Shown piece after piece: positions 1 through 7,526 of a stretch of DNA of 47,165 nt (position 1 is the first letter of the stretch; every line of letters begins with the position of its first letter). The notes beneath the pieces were generated by a model. The model saw only the letters and a list, made by a program, of their open reading frames with translations. It made no database searches and was not told where the DNA came from. The translations under genes were made by a program, and so were the position numbers. The stretch comes from Planctomycetota bacterium (GTDB taxonomy: Bacteria > Planctomycetota > SZUA-567 > JAKLDR01). Where the stretch lies: positions 1-47,165 of the forward strand of contig JAKLDR010000026.1 of the NCBI GenBank assembly GCA_022703445.1, written 5' to 3'.

Positions 1-1
1 C

Positions 2-1168
2 TCGGACCTGCTGGGCATCTACGGGCGCGGCTTCTCGGCGGCGCTGGAGGGGCTGGAGCTTTCCGCCCAGCGCGCGCGCTCCCAGGCCTTCGTCCAGAAG
101 GTGCTGGAGAGCGTGCCCATGGGCATCTTCAGCCTGGACGCCCACGGGGCGCTGACCTTCATCAACGGCACCGCCGAGTTCATGCTGGCCGCCGCCCGCC
201 AGGAGGTCATCGGCCAGGACCTCTCGGCGGCCTTCCGCCCGGAGGTCGCCGGGGCGGTCCGCCGGCTGGTCGGGCGCCTGGAGCGCGGCGAGGACCCCGG
301 CGAGGAGGAACTGGAGTTCGGCGGCGGCGCGGTGGGCGAGACGCACTACGTGCTGGGCGTCTCCGCCAGCCGGCTGGTGCTGCCCGGCGCCCCCGGCGCC
401 GCCGGATACGTCTTCGTGGTCCGCGACATGGAGGTGGCCCGCGAGGTCCAGCGCCTGCGCGAGGTCGACGCCATGAAGGACGACCTGCTCTCGCTGGTCA
501 GCCACGAGCTGCGCACCCCGCTGGCCTCCATCATGGCCTATGCCGAGGCCCTGCTCATGGAGGGCATGGTCGACACCGAGGTCGAGCGCCGTGAGTACCT
601 GGGGGTCATCCGCAGCGAGGGCGAGCGCCTCGGCCGGCTGATCAACGACGTGCTCGACCTGACCAAGATGCAGGCCGGCAAGATGGAGTACCGCCTGGAG
701 GAGCACGACCTGCACGAGGTCCTGTCCCACGCCGTCAGTGTGGAGCGGGCCCTGGTCGAGAAGAAGGGCCTGCGCGTGTCCCTGGAGCCCGGCGCCGGGA
801 TACCGCGCCTGCGCCTCGACCGGGACCGCGTGATCCAGGTGGTCTGCAACCTGCTCTCCAACGCCGTCAAGTTCACCGACTCGGGCGGGTCGATCACCGT
901 GTCCACCGCCCTGAAGCCGGCGGAGAAGGCCGCTCCGGCGGCGGTCGAGGTCCGGGTCCGCGACACCGGCATCGGCATACCGCCCGAACAGGTCCACAAG
1001 GTCTGGAGCCGCTTCGAGCAGGTCGAGAACGTCCGCCACCACACCGGCGGCACCGGGCTGGGCATGCCCATCTGCCGCCAGATCATCGAGGAGGGCCACG
1101 GCGGCCGCATCTGGCTGGAGAGCAAGGTGGGGCAGGGCACCACGGTCATCTTCACGCTGCCGGTGTGA
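2..1168 (+). CDS. PAS-domain sensor histidine kinase (5' end outside window)
   Basis: The reading frame is already open at the first bases, so the gene begins upstream of the window. The visible part contains a PAS-like sensor segment (about the first 110 residues after the GTG at 101). A dimerisation/phosphoacceptor helix follows, with the H-box SLVSHELRTPL; the phosphorylated His is about residue 135 counted from 101. A complete GHKL ATPase domain comes next, with N-box NLLSNAVKFT, G1 box DTGIGIP and G2 box GTGLGMPICRQI. It ends with the usual TTVIFTLPV tail. No receiver domain or response regulator is seen in the window, so the partner must lie upstream or elsewhere. Family call is firm; the stimulus is unknown. 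Confidence 0.95.
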   Translation, partial: SDLLGIYGRGFSAALEGLELSAQRARSQAFVQKVLESVPMGIFSLDAHGALTFINGTAEFMLAAARQEVIGQDLSAAFRPEVAGAVRRLVGRLERGEDPGEEELEFGGGAVGETHYVLGVSASRLVLPGAPGAAGYVFVVRDMEVAREVQRLREVDAMKDDLLSLVSHELRTPLASIMAYAEALLMEGMVDTEVERREYLGVIRSEGERLGRLINDVLDLTKMQAGKMEYRLEEHDLHEVLSHAVSVERALVEKKGLRVSLEPGAGIPRLRLDRDRVIQVVCNLLSNAVKFTDSGGSITVSTALKPAEKAAPAAVEVRVRDTGIGIPPEQVHKVWSRFEQVENVRHHTGGTGLGMPICRQIIEEGHGGRIWLESKVGQGTTVIFTLPV

Positions 1169-1286
1169 GAACGGCCGGCTTTCGGCGTTCGGCTTTGGGC
1201 TTTAGGAGAGACGACGAAATGCCGATGGCAAGCCCCTTGCTCCCGGCCGTTCCGAAAGCCGAAGGCCGAAAGCCGAAGGCCGGGTT
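1169..1286. repeat. Heptamer inverted-repeat element 1 (intergenic)
   Basis: The left arm has four consecutive 7-mers at 1177-1204 (GGCTTTC, GGCGTTC, GGCTTTG, GGCTTTA). The right arm has four at 1252-1279 (CCGAAAG, CCGAAGG, CCGAAAG, CCGAAGG), roughly the reverse complement, so the whole forms an imperfect long hairpin. It fills the gap between the kinase stop codon and the permease gene. Confidence 0.8.
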
Positions 1287-1304
1287 CTGCGCATCGAGGC
1301 CCTC

Positions 1305-2564
1305 ATGAGCTGGTGGGAATACTTCCGCGAGGCGCTCAAAGGGCTGGCCGCCCACAAGGTGCGGGCCTGCCTGTCGGCCCTGGGCATCCTCTTCGGCGTC
1401 GGGTCGGTCGTGGCGGTGGTCTCGATCTCGGCCGGGGCGCGGGAGGAGGTCCTCAAGCAGCTGCGGGCCATGGGCGCCGACAACGTCATGGTGCGCTCCA
1501 AGCGGTCCTCCGGCGACCTGGCCCAGTGGAAGCGGGCCCGGGCGCGCTCCGGGGGGCGGGGGCTGTCCGTCCGCGAGGCCGAGGCCTTCGCCGGGCAGTG
1601 CCGGCTGGTGGAGACCTTCAGCCCGGTCAAGCGCCTCAGCGCCGTCGCCAAGAGCGGCGACCGCCGGGTGGGCGGCGAAGTGGTGGCCGTGCGGCCCGAG
1701 TTTCTCTCGACCAGCGGGTTCGCGCTCTCGGCCGGGCGCTTCCTGTCCCAGGCCGACGAGGAGCTGGCCCGGAGGGTCTGCGTACTGGAGGGCGAGGTGG
1801 CCCGGGCGGTGTTCGGCCCCGAGGCGCTGGGCCAGCGCGTGCAGATCGACGCCGAGTCCTACGAGATCATCGGCATCCTCGAGTCCAAGCAGGTCAGCGA
1901 GCGCAAGTACGAGGTCATCGACATCGCGGCGCTCAACCAGCGCATCTACGTGCCGCTGGCCACCGGGCTGGCCCGCACCACCCAGGACCGGCTGGCCGGG
2001 GAGATCGACGAGGTGGTCTACCGGACGCGGACCGGGACCGACCCCCGGGAGCTGGCCTCCGCCGCCGGGCGCTTCTACGAGGCGGCCCGCGACGCCGCGG
2101 ACATCCCGGCCGAGGAGCGCGACTACGAAGTTACCGTGACGCTGGACCTGGTGCGCCAGGCCCAGGAGACCCAGCGCATCTTCAGCATAGTGCTGCTGGC
2201 CGGCGCCGGCATCTCGCTCCTGGTCGGCGGCATCGGCATCATGAACATCATGCTGGCCAACGTCCAGGAGCGCCGCCGCGAGGTGGGCATCCGCCGGGCC
2301 ATGGGCGCCACCGAGCGCGACATCCTCCGGCAGTTCCTGCTCGAGGCCGTGACCATCTGCGTGGGCGGCGGCATCCTGGGCCTGGCCCTGGGCATAGGCC
2401 TGTCCGTGTGCATCAGCTACTGGGCGGAGTGGGCCACCAGCGTGTCGCTGTGGGGGCTGGCGCTGAGCCTGTCCGTCGCGGTCCTCGACGGCGTGGCCTT
2501 CGGGACCTACCCGGCCTGGAAGGCGGCGCGGCTGGACCCCATCGAGGCGCTGCAGTACGAGTAG
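1305..2564 (+). CDS. MacB/FtsX-type ABC transporter permease
   Basis: A 419-residue protein with the layout of the MacB-type permease subunit. A first membrane helix near residues 20-42 follows an N-terminal amphipathic stretch (MSWWEYFREAL). A large periplasmic MacB_PCD-like domain spans about residues 45-285. The C-terminal FtsX domain has three membrane helices; its first ends in GGIGIMNIML, followed by the typical cytoplasmic motif ERRREVGIRRAMGA. Such proteins work as dimers with a separate ABC ATPase in mechanotransmission or efflux of peptides, lipids or macrolides. No ATPase or MacA-like adaptor gene is adjacent in the window. The ATG at 1305 places the canonical MacB-like N-terminus. 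Confidence 0.92.
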   Translation: MSWWEYFREALKGLAAHKVRACLSALGILFGVGSVVAVVSISAGAREEVLKQLRAMGADNVMVRSKRSSGDLAQWKRARARSGGRGLSVREAEAFAGQCRLVETFSPVKRLSAVAKSGDRRVGGEVVAVRPEFLSTSGFALSAGRFLSQADEELARRVCVLEGEVARAVFGPEALGQRVQIDAESYEIIGILESKQVSERKYEVIDIAALNQRIYVPLATGLARTTQDRLAGEIDEVVYRTRTGTDPRELASAAGRFYEAARDAADIPAEERDYEVTVTLDLVRQAQETQRIFSIVLLAGAGISLLVGGIGIMNIMLANVQERRREVGIRRAMGATERDILRQFLLEAVTICVGGGILGLALGIGLSVCISYWAEWATSVSLWGLALSLSVAVLDGVAFGTYPAWKAARLDPIEALQYE

Positions 2565-2570
2565 CGGCAG

Positions 2571-2724
2571 TCCCGCGTTCTGAGTTCCGAGTTCCGAGTC
2601 TGCGGAAACTGCACCAAAGACATCAGGAACCGAGCTGTTTGCGGTTGTCCATTGCTGTGACGCCGCTAGAATCCTCAGCCATGCGCCCCCAACTCGGAAC
2701 CCGGAACGCGGAACCCGGGACCCC
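2571..2724. repeat. Heptamer inverted-repeat element 2 (overlaps bioB start)
   Basis: The left arm 2577-2597 is three 7-mers (GTTCTGA, GTTCCGA, GTTCCGA). The right arm 2692-2719 is four (ACTCGGA, ACCCGGA, ACGCGGA, ACCCGGG), complementary in pattern to the left. The right arm lies inside the first codons of bioB. Confidence 0.75.
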
Positions 2725-3718
2725 ATTCGGCCTGTCGCAGGCCGTCGCCCGCGCCGCCGAGTCGGCCCTGGCCGGCCGGGGCATCGCGCCGGAGGCCGCC
2801 CTGGAGCTCGCCGGGAGCGCCCCGCTCGACGAGCTGCTCTTCGCCGCCGGGCGGGTCCGCGAGGCGCACTTCGGCAACAGGCTCAACTGCTGCTCGATCC
2901 TTTCGGTCAAGACCGGCCGCTGCTCGGAGGACTGCAAGTTCTGCGCCCAGAGCGGGCATTACCCGACAGAGGTCCAGGCCACCGACCTTCTCGACGACGC
3001 CGCCGTCCGGCGCGCGGCGCAGGAGGCCCGCGACAACCGGGCCTCGGCGCTGGGCCTGGTCTCCTCCGGCTGCGGCCCGCTCGGCCCGCATTTCGAGGCC
3101 TACTGCGCGCGGCTGGAGGCGGTCAGGGACGAGGGCCTGACCGTCCACGCCTCGCTCGGGGTGATCGACGCCGCCGGGGCGAAGCGGCTGGCGGCGCTGG
3201 GGGTCAAGGCCTACAACCACAACCTCGAGACCGCCCGGAGCTTCTTCGGCCAGGTCTGCACCACCCACAGCTACGACGACCGCCTGGCCACGCTCGAGGC
3301 CCTGCGCCAGGCGGGCATCGCCCGCTGCTGCGGGGGGATTTTCGGCCTGGGCGAGAGCTGGGCGCAGCGCATCGAGCTCGGCGCCGAACTCCAGCGGCTG
3401 GGGGTGGAGCGCGTGCCCATCAACTTCCTGAACCCCATCCCGGGAACGCCCTTCGAGAGCCGGCCGAGGCTCCCGGCGCGCGAGGCGCTCCGCATCGTGG
3501 CGATCTTCCGGCTGATGCTTCCCAAGGCGCTCATCCAGGTCTGCGGCGGGCGGGAACTCGTACTCGGCCACCTGCAGCCGCTGGCCTTCGCCGCCGGCGC
3601 CACCGGCGTGATCCTCGGCAACTACCTGACCACCAAGGGCCGCCCGGCCGACGAGGACCTGGTCATGTTCCGGGACCTGGGCCTGGAACTGGTCACGGAA
3701 ACGACGACAACGGACTGA
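2681..3718 (+). CDS. bioB: Biotin synthase (radical SAM)
   Basis: Encodes BioB, the radical SAM enzyme that inserts sulfur into dethiobiotin to make biotin. The SAM-cluster motif CxxxCxxC is present (C81, C85, C88, in GRCSEDCKFCAQS), preceded by the family signature NRLNCCSILSVKTG. Later motifs include YNHNLETA, the glycine-rich GGIFGLGESW and NFLNPIPGTPF, and the protein ends near the usual length (345 aa). The ATG at 2681 is the only good start, but it has no strong ribosome-binding site. The first ~15 residues are encoded by the right arm of a heptamer repeat (element 2) and do not look like a normal BioB N-terminus. The gene is followed by a short-chain reductase and a ketosynthase in the same direction. 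Confidence 0.95.
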   Translation: MRPQLGTRNAEPGTPFGLSQAVARAAESALAGRGIAPEAALELAGSAPLDELLFAAGRVREAHFGNRLNCCSILSVKTGRCSEDCKFCAQSGHYPTEVQATDLLDDAAVRRAAQEARDNRASALGLVSSGCGPLGPHFEAYCARLEAVRDEGLTVHASLGVIDAAGAKRLAALGVKAYNHNLETARSFFGQVCTTHSYDDRLATLEALRQAGIARCCGGIFGLGESWAQRIELGAELQRLGVERVPINFLNPIPGTPFESRPRLPAREALRIVAIFRLMLPKALIQVCGGRELVLGHLQPLAFAAGATGVILGNYLTTKGRPADEDLVMFRDLGLELVTETTTTD

Positions 3719-3830
3719 ACCGCCGATGAACGCCGATGAACGCGGAGCGAAATGCCGCAGGGGCGGGTTTCAAACCCGCCGCTACACAGATCACACGTAT
3801 CGGCGTTTGTCGGCGTTGATCGGCGGTTGC
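3719..3830. repeat. Decamer inverted-repeat element with nested perfect palindrome
   Basis: The left arm 3719-3745 contains AACGCCGATG-type 10-mer repeats. The right arm 3799-3830 has the complementary repeats. Nested between them, 3762-3780 is a perfect 9-bp-arm palindrome (GGCGGGTTT C AAACCCGCC). It starts right after the bioB stop codon and could also act as a transcript end structure. Confidence 0.75.
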
Positions 3831-3870
3831 ATGTCGTTGTTGTGCTTGCCGGCCGTCGGCGGCTTCTCCT

Positions 3871-4647
3871 GTGGCTAAGGCGGCTCTGATCACCGGCGCC
3901 TCGCGGGGGCTCGGCCGCGCCGTGGCCGGGGAGCTCGCCCGCCGGGGCTGGACGCACCTGGGGCTGGGCTGCCGCACGGCAGTTCCCAGTTCCCAGATCG
4001 CAGTGCCCAGTGACCAGTTGCCCGGAACTGGGAACGGGGAACCGAGAGCTGCCGTGTTCCCCGGAGACCTCGCCGATCCCGCCGTCCCGGAGCGCCTCGT
4101 CCGCGAGTTCCTGGAGTTCTCGGGTGGGCGGCTCGACCTGCTGGTCAACAACGCCGGCGTCTTCCAGGCGCGGCTGGCCGTGGAGCTCGACGAGGCCGAG
4201 TGGGACCGCCAGGTGGCCGTGAACCTCTCGGCGCCCTTCCGGATGATGCGCGCGGCGGCGGCGGCGCTGGCCGCCTCGCGCGGCGCGGTGGTCAACGTCA
4301 GCTCGCTGGTGGGCATGCGCGGCGGGCACGGCGCCTCGGCCTACTCGGCGGCCAAGTGCGGGGTCGAGGCGCTGACCCGCACGGCGGCGGTGGAGTGGGG
4401 TGCCGCCGGCGTCCGGGTCAACGCGGTCATCCCCGGCTTCCTGGCCGACACCGACATGGGCCGGGCCAGCCTTCCGGCCTACGTGCGGACGGTCCTGGCG
4501 GCCAGCCCCCTGGGCCGGGCCGCGGACGTCGGGAGCGCCGCGCGGCTCATCGCCGACCTGGCCGGGCTGCCGGCGGTCACCGGGCAGGTCCTTTCGCTGG
4601 AGAGCCGCTGCGGTCGGGCCGACGCGCCGCCGTTCGACTCCGACTGA
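3871..4647 (+). CDS. Short-chain dehydrogenase/reductase (FabG-like)
   Basis: A 258-residue Rossmann-fold SDR starting at a GTG. It shows the cofactor motif TGASRGLG (residues 8-15), NNAG (93-96), a catalytic Ser in NVSSLVG and the YxxxK pair (Y158, K162), so it should be an active NAD(P)H-dependent reductase. The closest general type is 3-oxoacyl-ACP reductase. Residues ~36-63, between the first beta-alpha-beta unit and the GDLADP strand, are an insertion encoded by a heptamer palindrome; normal FabG proteins lack it. The gene lies between bioB and a ketosynthase, so a role in fatty acid or pimeloyl-chain synthesis is plausible but is only inferred from context. Confidence 0.88.
   Translation: MAKAALITGASRGLGRAVAGELARRGWTHLGLGCRTAVPSSQIAVPSDQLPGTGNGEPRAAVFPGDLADPAVPERLVREFLEFSGGRLDLLVNNAGVFQARLAVELDEAEWDRQVAVNLSAPFRMMRAAAAALAASRGAVVNVSSLVGMRGGHGASAYSAAKCGVEALTRTAAVEWGAAGVRVNAVIPGFLADTDMGRASLPAYVRTVLAASPLGRAADVGSAARLIADLAGLPAVTGQVLSLESRCGRADAPPFDSD
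3975..4056. repeat. Heptamer inverted-repeat element 3, inside the SDR coding sequence
   Basis: The 82-nt segment is bounded by CACGGCAG and its exact complement CTGCCGTG. Inside, it reads as back-to-back 7-mers (GTTCCCA, GTTCCCA, GATCGCA, GTGCCCA, GTGACCA, then GGAACTG, GGAACGG, GGAACCG), turning from one strand sense to the other at the centre. The SDR reading frame is kept through it. Confidence 0.85.
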
Positions 4648-4663
4648 GAAGCGACGACGGGTG

Positions 4664-4783
4664 CAACCGCCGATGAGCGCCGATAGACGCCGATGCGAAC
4701 AACAACCAAGACCGCTGGTTGCGGCTGTTCCTGCGATGGATGACTGCCGTTGTCATCGGCGTTCACCGGCGTTCAGCGGCGGT
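4664..4783. repeat. Decamer inverted-repeat element upstream of the ketosynthase
   Basis: The left arm 4664-4695 has about three GCGCCGATGA-type 10-mers. The right arm 4753-4783 has the complementary GGCGTTCACC-type repeats. Same design and same 10-mer core (CGCCGATG) as the element after bioB. Confidence 0.7.
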
Positions 4784-4800
4784 CTCAGGGCTGTTGTTTC

Positions 4801-6054
4801 ATGACCCCCGTCGCCATCACCGGCATCGGCCTGCTCACGCCGCTGGGCGTCGGGCCGGGTGCCAACCTGGACGCGCTGCTGGCCGGGCGCTCCGGCCTGG
4901 CCGCGCCGGTCGATGAGGGGCTGCTCGCCTTGGGCGTGCCCGGCGTCGGCGCCGTGCGGGCGCCGACGGCCGCCGGGCTTGACCGCGCCGAGAGCCTGGC
5001 GCTCGACGCCGCCCGGGCCGCGCTGGCCGACGCGGGCCTCGCCGCCGGAGACCTCCCCGGGGACACTTGTCTGCACGTCTCCACCAGCAAGGGGCCGGTG
5101 GCGGCCCTGGAGACGCAGCTGGCCGGTCCGGGTCCCGTGCGGACCCCGGTCGACAGGTTCTCGCCCGGCTCCGCCGGCGCCGTCGTGGCCCGCGCGCTCG
5201 GCGTGCGCGGGGCGGTCGCGTGCTTCCCGGCGGCCTGCGCCACCGGGCTGGTCTCGGTGCTGGCCGCCGCCCGCGAGGTGGCCTCCGGCCGCGCCGAACT
5301 GGCCCTGGCCGGGGCGAGCGAGGCCTCGCTCACGGCCTTCATCCACGCCGGGTTCCTGCGGATGGGGGCGCTGGTCGTCGAACGACAGACTGCAGACCGC
5401 AGGCTGGAGGCTGGAGGAACTGCTGCCGCTACAGCCTACAGCCTGCAGCCTACAGCCTGCCGCGCCGTCCGCCCCTTCGACCGCTCCCGCCAGGGCTTTC
5501 TCCTGGCCGAGGGCGCCGCGGTCCTCGTGCTCGAGCCGGCCGGGCGGGCGGCGCGGCGGGGGGGGCGGGTCAGGGCCCTGCTCGCGGGCGGGGCCGAGGC
5601 CTGCGACGCCCACGACGCCGTCGCGCCCCATCCTGACGGCGCCGGCCTGGGCGCGGCGGCGGAGCTGGCCATGGAGCGCGCCGGGTGCCGTTCGGACGGG
5701 CTGGCGGGCCTGTGGCTGCACGGCACCGCCACCCGCGCGGGCGACGAGGCCGAGCTCCGGGCCGCGGCCCGGACGCTGTCCGGCGCCGGCCGGGCGGTGC
5801 CGGCGACCGCCACCAAGGGGCTCACCGGGCACTTGCTAGGAGCCTCCGGCGCGGTCGAGCTGGCCTTCGCCGCTCTGTGCCTCGAAGCCGGGCGGTTGCC
5901 GGCGGTGGCCAACCTGGCCGACCCCATGCCCGGAACCGGCGCGCTCCGGCTGATCCGCGGGGCGGCGCCGGCCATCTCCGAGCCCGGCCCGCTGCTGGTC
6001 CTGTCGGCCGGCTTCGGCGGGCACTGCGCGGCGGCGGTGGTCCGCCCGGCCTGA
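4801..6054 (+). CDS. Beta-ketoacyl-ACP synthase (KAS I/II type)
   Basis: A 417-residue condensing enzyme (thiolase fold) that would extend an acyl-ACP by two carbons from malonyl-ACP. The Cys-His-His triad is complete: C146 in FPAACATGLV, H307 in WLHGTATRAGD and H344 in KGLTGHLLGASG, with K339 also present. The ATG at 4801 starts directly with the canonical MTPVAITGIG strand; an upstream in-frame ATG would add residues made from the decamer repeat. Residues ~196-221 are an in-frame insertion made of heptamer-repeat DNA, placed in the loop before RPFDRSRQGF. With bioB and an SDR upstream, a dedicated acyl-chain role is possible. Confidence 0.92.
   Translation: MTPVAITGIGLLTPLGVGPGANLDALLAGRSGLAAPVDEGLLALGVPGVGAVRAPTAAGLDRAESLALDAARAALADAGLAAGDLPGDTCLHVSTSKGPVAALETQLAGPGPVRTPVDRFSPGSAGAVVARALGVRGAVACFPAACATGLVSVLAAAREVASGRAELALAGASEASLTAFIHAGFLRMGALVVERQTADRRLEAGGTAAATAYSLQPTACRAVRPFDRSRQGFLLAEGAAVLVLEPAGRAARRGGRVRALLAGGAEACDAHDAVAPHPDGAGLGAAAELAMERAGCRSDGLAGLWLHGTATRAGDEAELRAAARTLSGAGRAVPATATKGLTGHLLGASGAVELAFAALCLEAGRLPAVANLADPMPGTGALRLIRGAAPAISEPGPLLVLSAGFGGHCAAAVVRPA
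5386..5462. repeat. Heptamer inverted-repeat element 4, inside the ketosynthase coding sequence
   Basis: The left arm 5386-5413 is four 7-mers (CAGACTG, CAGACCG, CAGGCTG, GAGGCTG). The right arm 5432-5459 is four (CAGCCTA, CAGCCTG, CAGCCTA, CAGCCTG), complementary to the left. An 18-nt centre separates them. The ketosynthase frame is open across the element. Confidence 0.85.
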
Positions 6055-6142
6055 ATCTGCGCTTGCGCCGGAGGGGGGCAGCCCCTAAGTTACTGGAGTC
6101 TTCCTCTTCTTTACACAGACCTTTTCAGAAAGGGGCCAGGCG

Positions 6143-7501
6143 ATGGTCAGCAGCAGGGTCAGGGGCAAACTGGGTGGCAAGTCTGGGTCCAGGCCGGCCA
6201 AGGCCGGCGGCGCGGAGCAGGAGGTCAGCCTGTACCAGGCCGACAAGATCCGCTTCCACCGGGCGGCCGACCTGATGCGGTTGGATGACCGCGCGCGCGC
6301 CGCGCTCTCCGAGCCGCGCCGCGAGATCATCTACAACGTGCCGGTGATGGTCAGCCAGAGCCGCAACCCCGCCGAGAACGGCCGGGCCAAGAGCTTCCTG
6401 GCCTACCGCGTGCAGTACAACAACATCTACGGACCGTACAAGGGCGGGTTGCGCTACCACCCCCAGGTCTCGCTCGACGAGGTCAAGGCCCTGGCCGCGG
6501 CCATGACCTGGAAGTGCCCGCTGCTCGAGATCCCCTTCGGCGGCGCCAAGGGTGGCGTGGCCATCGACCCGATGCAGTACGGTCCGGCGGACATCGAGGC
6601 CCTCACCCGGCGCTTCACCTACGAGATGCTCACGGACATCGGCCCTGACCAGGACTGCCCGGCGCCGGACGTGAACACCAACGAGCAGATCATGGACTGG
6701 CTCTACGACACCTACTGCATGCACGCCTCCGACAAGTTCAACGTCTGCAACGCCGCGGTGGTGACCGGCAAGTCCGTGGCCTGCGGCGGCCTGCCCGGGC
6801 GCGCCCCGGCGACGGGCCAGGGCCTGTCCCTGGCCATCCGCGAGTGGGCCAAGGACCACAAGAAGAAGCCCTCCAGCCTGCGCGTGGCCATCCAGGGCTA
6901 CGGCAAGGTCGGCTCCTACGCGGGCATCTTCCTGGAGGACATGGGCATGAAGCTGGTGGCCGTGGCCGACGTCCGCGGCGCCATCGCCAACCCCCGGGGC
7001 ATCGATGCCCGCAAGCTCGCCGAGTACGTCAAGGGCCCCGGCGGCGGCTCGGTCGCCGGCTACCCCGGCGCGGCCAAGGTGAGCGACGACGAGTTCTTCT
7101 CGGCCAAGGCCGAGGTCTTCATCCCCGCGGCGCTGGAGAACTCGGTCACGGCCCGCACCGCCCGGCTGCTCAAGTGCCAGGTGGTGGCCGAGGGCGCCAA
7201 CTGCCCGACCACCCTGGAGGGCGACGAGGTCCTGGCCGAGCGGGGCATCGACGTCCTGCCGGACATCTTCGCCAACGCCGGCGGCGTGGCGGTCAGCTAC
7301 CTGGAGTGGCTCTTCAACCACGGGACGCACCTCTTCGATCTGGCCTACGTGGCCAAGTTCCTGTCCGACCGCTACGAGCGCAACTACAAGGTGATCGCCG
7401 AGGCCGTCCGGAAGTACAAGACCGACTGGCGCACCGCCTGCTACATCGTCTCGCTCGGCCGCATCGGCGAGAAGATCGTGCACCGGGGGCTGTACCCGTA
7501 A
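6143..7501 (+). CDS. Glu/Leu/Phe/Val dehydrogenase (glutamate dehydrogenase type)
   Basis: A 452-residue amino-acid dehydrogenase, probably interconverting glutamate and 2-oxoglutarate plus ammonia. Family signatures are clear: YKGGLRYHP, then KCPLLEIPFGGAKGGV with the substrate-binding lysines, then DCPAPDVNTN with the catalytic Asp. The C-terminal Rossmann domain has the dinucleotide motif GYGKVGSYAG and the ending AEGANCPTT...FANAGGVAVSYLEW. The N-terminal ~30 residues are basic and glycine-rich (MVSSRVRGKLGGKSG) and may be an extension. A GGGG-containing ribosome-binding site precedes the ATG. Coenzyme preference cannot be read safely. Confidence 0.93.
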   Translation: MVSSRVRGKLGGKSGSRPAKAGGAEQEVSLYQADKIRFHRAADLMRLDDRARAALSEPRREIIYNVPVMVSQSRNPAENGRAKSFLAYRVQYNNIYGPYKGGLRYHPQVSLDEVKALAAAMTWKCPLLEIPFGGAKGGVAIDPMQYGPADIEALTRRFTYEMLTDIGPDQDCPAPDVNTNEQIMDWLYDTYCMHASDKFNVCNAAVVTGKSVACGGLPGRAPATGQGLSLAIREWAKDHKKKPSSLRVAIQGYGKVGSYAGIFLEDMGMKLVAVADVRGAIANPRGIDARKLAEYVKGPGGGSVAGYPGAAKVSDDEFFSAKAEVFIPAALENSVTARTARLLKCQVVAEGANCPTTLEGDEVLAERGIDVLPDIFANAGGVAVSYLEWLFNHGTHLFDLAYVAKFLSDRYERNYKVIAEAVRKYKTDWRTACYIVSLGRIGEKIVHRGLYP

Positions 7502-7526
7502 TCCACTGGGCGAGGAGGCCAGGTTT

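Noticed and set aside
1313..3718. 801-codon open frame running through the permease gene into bioB
   Set aside because: Only the part from 2681 is BioB; the upstream part is an Arg/Gly/Pro-rich out-of-frame reading of the permease gene in GC-rich DNA, with no stop by chance.
3975..5462. Heptamer inserts in the SDR and ketosynthase as assembly errors
   Set aside because: Both keep the frame, all catalytic motifs on both sides are intact, and the same architecture occurs in four nearby intergenic sites with different unit sequences.
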